Shown in pieces: positions 14,019-17,911 of a DNA stretch of 17,911 nt. The notes beneath the pieces were generated by a model. It did no database searches, was not told the origin of the DNA, and worked only from the letters and a program-made list of their open reading frames with translations. The stretch's first letter is position 1; each line of letters opens with the position of its first letter. This DNA comes from Verrucomicrobiota bacterium (GTDB lineage Bacteria; Verrucomicrobiota; Verrucomicrobiia; Opitutales; UBA953). The stretch is taken from the NCBI GenBank assembly GCA_009917805.1, contig RGES01000012.1, positions 1 through 17,911 of the forward strand, written 5' to 3'. Both the position numbers and the translations under genes were made by a program.

Positions 14019-14933
14019 GTGGCCGGAGGCCGGGCAGGCGGACCGGCGGTGACGCATCCGGTCCAGAGAAAGCCGAGGGTGCCGCTCCCGCAGAAACGGC
14101 TGACGTCGAAATCAGCCAGCGCGACCTTGGCGTTGCCCCCGATGAAGATGATGACGCCCGACATCGGTCTAGCCGGGAAATCCGGCGGACAAGGGAAGGG
14201 CGGCTTCGGCCGCGGACTCGGCTCTTTCGGTGGCAATGGCCTCGGCGCGGGCTTAGGCAATCGGGCGGGGTTCGTCGGCCGGCCAGTGATGGGCGCGTTC
14301 ATCCGTGCGAAGCGCGTCGCGGTCTACCTTGACTGCTCGGGCTCGATGCGTAGTTACCTGCCACGCGTCGAGGCCGAGATCCGGAAGGAATTTCCCGACG
14401 CCGACGTCTTCCGCTTCGACGGCGCCCGGGTCGTGGGGCTGGGTGACATGGTCGTGCATGGGCGGCGCTTCCACGGCACGGCGCCTAAGTTGCGCGAGGG
14501 GCCGACGCAGACGGTGCTGGAGACGCTCACGCCTAACGGTCGCTCGGTGCAGGCGAAGGTGCGTACGGCGTGCGAGAAGGGATCCCTGGGTGCCTGGATG
14601 GATCGCCTGCTGGCCGAGCCTTATGATGCCTTGGTGGTCTTCTCGGATTTCCAGGACGGCGTCCGTCTGTACGAGTCGAGAAAGGGGGAGCCGAAGCTGG
14701 TCTACTCGGATAGCTCCTATCACAAGGTCGGGGGAGCGCAGAAGGGGCATGCCCGTTGGCAGCGCGAGTGGCTCGAGGCCTTCGGGAAGGCCCCGCAGGG
14801 TGCGGGACCGCGGCTCTACCTGTTCACGGTCCAGCAGGAGCCGCAGGCCTTCCTGCGGGCCTGTGTGGAGGCCTCCGGAGGGTCCGCCACGTCGGTGTCC
14901 TGGCTGCGCAAGGGCGGCCGGAAGGCGCCTTGA
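14019..14933 (+). CDS. vWA-like protein (third of three paralogues), 5' end interrupted
   Basis: Function unknown. The literal frame could start at GTG 14019, giving 304 residues without a membrane segment or signal peptide. The frame is open back to 13965, and the missing anchor is in another frame from 13886. The reconstructed protein would have about 348 residues. The linker has SKSASATLALPPM and a Gly-rich tract, then FVGRPVMGAF, closely matching the first paralogue. The vWA-like domain has VAVYLDCSGSM with DxSxS at residues 105-109, then VEAEIRKEFPDADVF, GSLGAWMDRL, YDALVVFSDFQDGV, the WQREWLEAF helix and RLYLFTVQQ, ending with SVSWLRKGG. It has no beta-rich modules. Without the anchor it would stay in the cytoplasm, unlike its sisters. 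Confidence 0.75.
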   Translation: MAGGRAGGPAVTHPVQRKPRVPLPQKRLTSKSASATLALPPMKMMTPDIGLAGKSGGQGKGGFGRGLGSFGGNGLGAGLGNRAGFVGRPVMGAFIRAKRVAVYLDCSGSMRSYLPRVEAEIRKEFPDADVFRFDGARVVGLGDMVVHGRRFHGTAPKLREGPTQTVLETLTPNGRSVQAKVRTACEKGSLGAWMDRLLAEPYDALVVFSDFQDGVRLYESRKGEPKLVYSDSSYHKVGGAQKGHARWQREWLEAFGKAPQGAGPRLYLFTVQQEPQAFLRACVEASGGSATSVSWLRKGGRKAP

Positions 14934-14970
14934 CGGTTGCACCCTCGGGCGGGACGGCTTGGATAGGCGC

Positions 14971-15525
14971 ATGGCCCCCTTCACGGCGGATTACCGCGCC
15001 AATTTCTCCGATACCGACGCCGCGGGCATCGTGCATTTCTCGACGGTCTTCTTCTGGGTCGAGGCGACCGAGGAAGCCCTTTTCCGCCAGCTCAAGCTCC
15101 CGTTCATCCGCGCCGAAGGTTCGAAGCTCACCGGCTTCCCGCGCGTCCGCGTCGAGTGCGATTTCCTTTCGCCGATCTATCGCGAGGACGTCGTGACCGT
15201 CGCGCTGACACCGAGCGAGATCGGCGATAAGAAGCTCGTCTGGGGCTTCGAGGCCAAGGTCGGCGAACGCGCCGTCGCCAAGGGCGCTGCAGAAGCATTT
15301 TGGGCTCTGAACTATGGGGCGACTTGGTCGGATTCTGAAGACGGGCTTACTGGTCGCCGGCGTCTTGCTCTGGATGTTCTTCGTGAACCTTGTCGGCGAG
15401 GGGCTGCATTCGCCGATCCGTTCTGCCATTGCCCGTATCCAGGAGGCGAAGCCGTCGTTGCACGCCGACGAAGCCGTACAGTGGTCGCTGGCCAAGGATT
15501 CCGCAGCAGGCGTCGCCTACAGTGA
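14971..15525 (+). CDS. Hotdog-fold acyl-CoA thioesterase (4HBT family), with suspect C-terminus
   Basis: The first ~110 residues are a 4-hydroxybenzoyl-CoA thioesterase-type hotdog domain, expected to hydrolyse an acyl-CoA; the substrate is unknown. The family signature is YRANFSDTDAAGIVHFSTVF, with the second Asp of DTDAAG at the usual catalytic position, followed by EATEEALFRQL, then FPRVRVECDFLSPIYREDVV and KLVWGFEAKV. Family members usually have 130-150 residues. Here the frame runs to 184 and its last ~70 codons overlap, out of frame, the start of the membrane-protein gene at 15314; those residues are Arg-rich and unlike the family. Stops in the other two frames lie at 15308-15310 and 15336-15338, so loss of the natural stop by an indel, perhaps in the TTTT run at 15298-15301, is likely. 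ATG 14971 has no Shine-Dalgarno. Confidence 0.72.
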   Translation: MAPFTADYRANFSDTDAAGIVHFSTVFFWVEATEEALFRQLKLPFIRAEGSKLTGFPRVRVECDFLSPIYREDVVTVALTPSEIGDKKLVWGFEAKVGERAVAKGAAEAFWALNYGATWSDSEDGLTGRRRLALDVLREPCRRGAAFADPFCHCPYPGGEAVVARRRSRTVVAGQGFRSRRRLQ

Positions 15526-16759
15526 GAATCAGGACAAGTTCCATGGACCGGCGCTCGCCCTGGCGACCAGGGGGGTCTTCGCCGTGCGTGGATTAAGCTT
15601 CGATGACGCCACCGAGTGGGACCTGCGCCTGGTTCCGTTCCTGTTCTATCTCCTGATTTGCGCCGCACCGTTCGCCCTGCGTGGCGTATCCTTTTTGACC
15701 AAGGTCTCGGTCGCCGTCCTCTTGCTCCTGAGTTCCGCCGGGTGTTATTTCGGACATTATTTCATCCAGGAGACGTTGCTCGTCGCCGGTTTCGTCTGGG
15801 GCGCCTTGTTGTGGATGGAGTCGGCCGATGCGCCTGCCCCTTGGTGGCAACTCGCCCTCGCCGGCGCCGGTTTCGGCCTGGCTTTGGCCTGCAAGGTGAC
15901 GGCCGCCGCTTACCTGGTTCTCTTCCTTCTGACGCTCATCGTCCTTGCTCGTGAGACGTTGACGATGCGACGGATCGCATGGGTGGCGGCGGGCGCGACC
16001 TTGGTATGGGTCGGACTGCAGACCTGTCTTTTGACCGACCTCAATGGCTTGGCCTCCTGGGTGCATCAGTTCTGGCGCTCATTCGGCGTGGCTTCCGGCA
16101 ATGACGACACACTGCCGTTGACCAACCCTGGCTACTGGTGGGCGATCGGACTATGGCTGGCTTTTCTGGTCGCGGTAAGATTCTACGGTTCAAGGCCGTG
16201 TTCGGGGCGAGACGTGCCCCTCGCCTTGGCGGTCTTATGTTTCCTATTCCATCTTGCTTTGCCTTATAAGACCCCCTGGCTGCTTTTCCTTCCTGTCTGC
16301 GTCAGCCTGTCCTGGGTGTTGCCCTTGCTGGCCGAAGGCACGCCCGGAAGGCTGGTCGTCTCGCTGTCCTTCGCCACGCTCTTCGTGTGGACATCCTTGA
16401 TCGTCTTGGAGCGGCACACACGCACCCGATTCCCAGGAAGCAGTCTCGCCGGCCAACTCGGGGAGTATCGTGAGAAATGGCAGAAGGTGAATCCCGGAAA
16501 ACGCTTCTATGTGGCCGTCTCCGGCGGACATTACTGGCCGCTGCCTTATTATTTGCGCGCACACCCTGTGGGTTATGGAGAATTCAAAGGCGCGGAAGCC
16601 GCCCCGGTCAGATTTCTACCGGCTTATGACGACAGCCGACCCGCCGTGCCTGGCCACCAGACTTATTCTCTGCCAATCCGTAACGGGGAGCGTTTCTGGG
16701 TGATTGTGCAGGACATCGAAGAGGGAGGTAAGTCAGTGTTCCCTTACTGGCATTACTAG
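15314..16759 (+). CDS. Polytopic membrane protein resembling TIGR03663/Agl23 glycosyltransferase-like family
   Basis: This is an integral membrane protein of 481 residues with about ten hydrophobic segments and a soluble C-terminal part from about residue 370. The N-terminus has one membrane segment, then LHADEAVQWSLAKD and YSENQDKFHGPALALATRG. This acidic first loop (HxDEA, then a YHGP-like block) is typical of TIGR03663 proteins, which resemble GT-C glycosyltransferases such as PMT/Agl23. A conserved-looking LPYKTPWLLFLP block lies before the last membrane helices. By analogy it may transfer or supply sugars at the outer face of the cytoplasmic membrane; no substrate can be named. ATG 15314 overlaps the thioesterase frame by 212 nt, but third-position GC supports this frame. 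It uses more AGA, AGG and TTA codons than its neighbours. Confidence 0.7.
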   Translation: MGRLGRILKTGLLVAGVLLWMFFVNLVGEGLHSPIRSAIARIQEAKPSLHADEAVQWSLAKDSAAGVAYSENQDKFHGPALALATRGVFAVRGLSFDDATEWDLRLVPFLFYLLICAAPFALRGVSFLTKVSVAVLLLLSSAGCYFGHYFIQETLLVAGFVWGALLWMESADAPAPWWQLALAGAGFGLALACKVTAAAYLVLFLLTLIVLARETLTMRRIAWVAAGATLVWVGLQTCLLTDLNGLASWVHQFWRSFGVASGNDDTLPLTNPGYWWAIGLWLAFLVAVRFYGSRPCSGRDVPLALAVLCFLFHLALPYKTPWLLFLPVCVSLSWVLPLLAEGTPGRLVVSLSFATLFVWTSLIVLERHTRTRFPGSSLAGQLGEYREKWQKVNPGKRFYVAVSGGHYWPLPYYLRAHPVGYGEFKGAEAAPVRFLPAYDDSRPAVPGHQTYSLPIRNGERFWVIVQDIEEGGKSVFPYWHY

Positions 16760-16800
16760 GTAGGGTGCTGGTTGCCAAAGGCTACGAAAGCGTTTTCATC

Positions 16801-16806
16801 GGGAAG
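16801..16806 (+). promoter_or_regulatory. Possible ribosome-binding site of the ApbE-like gene
   Basis: GGGAAG lies 6 nt before ATG 16813. Most other starts in the window have no purine-rich Shine-Dalgarno, so this one stands out. The 53-nt gap upstream also has TAGGGT at 16761-16766, a possible -10 without a convincing -35. Confidence 0.3.
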
Positions 16807-16812
16807 TAAGCC

Positions 16813-17748
16813 ATGGAAGACACCCCCATCATCCGCAACTTCTCGCATGAGGCCTTCGGCTCCCGTTTCTGGGTGCGTATCGCCGCCGAAGACGCCGTCT
16901 ACGCCCGCAACGCCGCGGAGGCCCTGTTCCAGCTGCTCGACGACCTCGATTTCCAGACCGACCGCCGTCATGACAGCGGTCCGGTGACCGCCATCAACCA
17001 GATGCCCGAAGGGGCGATGGTCGCCGTCTCCGAGCACATCCAGGCGCTGTGGAATTTCTCGAAGGACGTCAGCGCCGAGACCGGCAAGGCCTTCGATGCG
17101 ACCGCCGGCGCCTTGTTCGACTATTGGAAGAACCGGGGCGACCTGCCTTTCAACCCGGATGATGCCGCCTGGACGCAGGTGATGTCAGCCTACCGGGAGG
17201 GGGAATTCCGTCTCGAAGGCTGCGAGCTCCACTGCGCGAAGTTCGGCGCCGCCGTCGACTTCGGCGCGATCGTCCGCGGCTACGCCCTCGACCGCATGGC
17301 CGACATGCTCGAAAGCAGCTGGGGCATCCACCGCGCCTTGCTGATGGCCTCGGGCAGCGTGACCCTCGCGCTCGATCCGCCCGGCGAAGGCGCGGGTTGG
17401 CGCATCGGCGTCGGCGCGCAGTCCGAGATCAAGCTCTGCCGCTTCGCGATGGCCAGCAAGACTGCCAGCGAGGCGCACGGTAACCTCGTCGACCCCCGCA
17501 CGGGCCAGGGGGTCTCCCTGCCGGGTCCGGTCCGCGCGATCGCGACTTCCGCCGTCGAAGCCGAAGGCCTGGCCATGGCCGCGGCCGTCCTCAACGCCTC
17601 CGAAGCCGAAGAGTTCGTCAACCGAGGCTGCAGTCGCGGCCTCTGGCTGCCTGACGGCACCAAGCTCGGTTCGGTGAGCTATTTCGAGGTGACCGACCGC
17701 GCGGTGCCCGAAGCCAAGCCGGTTTCTTCCGAAGAAGCTTCTACCTGA
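16813..17748 (+). CDS. Divergent ApbE-like protein (FAD:protein FMN transferase family)
   Basis: ApbE proteins attach FMN covalently to Thr/Ser of partner flavoproteins, using FAD and Mg2+. This 311-residue protein has the family layout: FDATAGALFDYW, then AAVDFGAIVRGYALDRMADML (the usual DLGGIAKGYAVD region, with Arg replacing Lys), then LLMASGSVTLAL (usually NxGG), then NLVDPRTGQGVSLPG, and finally EAEGLAMAAAVL where family members have an Asp-containing ADALATAL-type block. Several residues expected for FAD and Mg2+ binding are therefore changed. No signal peptide or lipobox is visible, so it is probably cytoplasmic, unlike many ApbE lipoproteins. No obvious flavinylation partner such as Nqr/Rnf is nearby. 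It may be a poorly active or repurposed member. Its stop overlaps the convergent next gene by 8 bp. Confidence 0.75.
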   Translation: MEDTPIIRNFSHEAFGSRFWVRIAAEDAVYARNAAEALFQLLDDLDFQTDRRHDSGPVTAINQMPEGAMVAVSEHIQALWNFSKDVSAETGKAFDATAGALFDYWKNRGDLPFNPDDAAWTQVMSAYREGEFRLEGCELHCAKFGAAVDFGAIVRGYALDRMADMLESSWGIHRALLMASGSVTLALDPPGEGAGWRIGVGAQSEIKLCRFAMASKTASEAHGNLVDPRTGQGVSLPGPVRAIATSAVEAEGLAMAAAVLNASEAEEFVNRGCSRGLWLPDGTKLGSVSYFEVTDRAVPEAKPVSSEEAST

Positions 17749-17911
17749 GCTTGGCCTCGATGTCCCGCAGCAGGGTCTCGCGGTCGTTGGAGAACAGGTA
17801 GATGTCGGAGCCGAGGCGGCGGAGCGCGGTCTGCAGGACTTCCTTCGAGGGACGGCGGTTCACCATCAGGCGTCGCAGGTAGGTCTCGAGATCGGCCGCG
17901 ATGCGCGGGTG
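17741..17911 (-). CDS. Unidentified protein, C-terminal 56 residues (5' end outside window)
   Basis: A minus-strand frame is open from the right edge and ends with TAG at 17741-17743. The visible part contains HPRIAADLETYLRRLM, then NRRPSKEVLQTALRRLGSDI, then NDRETLLRDIEAKL. It is charged, mostly helical in appearance and has no membrane segment. I do not recognise the family. Third-position GC and the clean stop support a real gene. It is convergent with the ApbE-like gene, and the two coding ends overlap by 8 bp with no terminator hairpin between them. Confidence 0.6.
   Translation of the reverse strand, partial: HPRIAADLETYLRRLMVNRRPSKEVLQTALRRLGSDIYLFSNDRETLLRDIEAKLR

Noticed and set aside
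16772..16987. A small frame starting at TTG 16772 before the ApbE-like gene
   Set aside because: It is out of frame with the ApbE-like gene, Ser/Pro/Arg-rich, and mostly overlaps it; no motif supports it.
1..17911. CRISPR array or long tandem DNA repeats
   Set aside because: No regularly spaced direct repeats were seen; the only repeats are diverged protein modules and a single 28-nt identity between paralogues.

Overview
The window reads as a high-GC bacterial chromosome with strong G/C preference at third codon positions. The gene families, and a vWA-like protein with an N-terminal membrane anchor and Gly-rich linker, suggest Verrucomicrobiota (Opitutae-like). This is inferred from protein style only; no rRNA marker is present.

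Left part (1-4567): housekeeping genes, all on the + strand: the 3' end of serS, then tilS, ftsH and coaE. Several have a possible promoter with a TAGNNT-type -10 element very close to the start codon. Middle (4568-10482): a type IV pilus / type II secretion motor operon in the order PilB-like ATPase, PilT, second PilB-like ATPase, PilC. It supplies the extension motors, the retraction motor and the inner-membrane platform, but no pilin or secretin gene is here. Two intrinsic terminators follow, the second a perfect 13-bp hairpin that can work in both directions. An AT-rich spacer and a minus-strand initiator tRNA-Met complete this interval.

Right part (10964-14933): three consecutive genes encode paralogous vWA-like proteins. 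Each has a DxSxS metal-site motif, a GS(V/L)G(A/G)W motif and an FSDFxD strand, and each appears to be exported or membrane anchored. I do not recognise a named family with a known role. The first also carries three diverged copies of a beta-rich module, one of them inserted inside the vWA-like domain. Two of the three genes look frame-broken: near 12793, and at the TAA at 13994-13996.

End (14971-17911): a hotdog acyl-CoA thioesterase whose reading frame runs 212 nt into the next gene, a polytopic membrane protein resembling the TIGR03663/Agl23 glycosyltransferase-like family, a divergent ApbE-like protein, and the 3' end of an unidentified minus-strand gene. Three suspected frame disruptions fall within about 2.5 kb (12.8-15.3 kb), so sequence accuracy there needs checking before biological conclusions are drawn.
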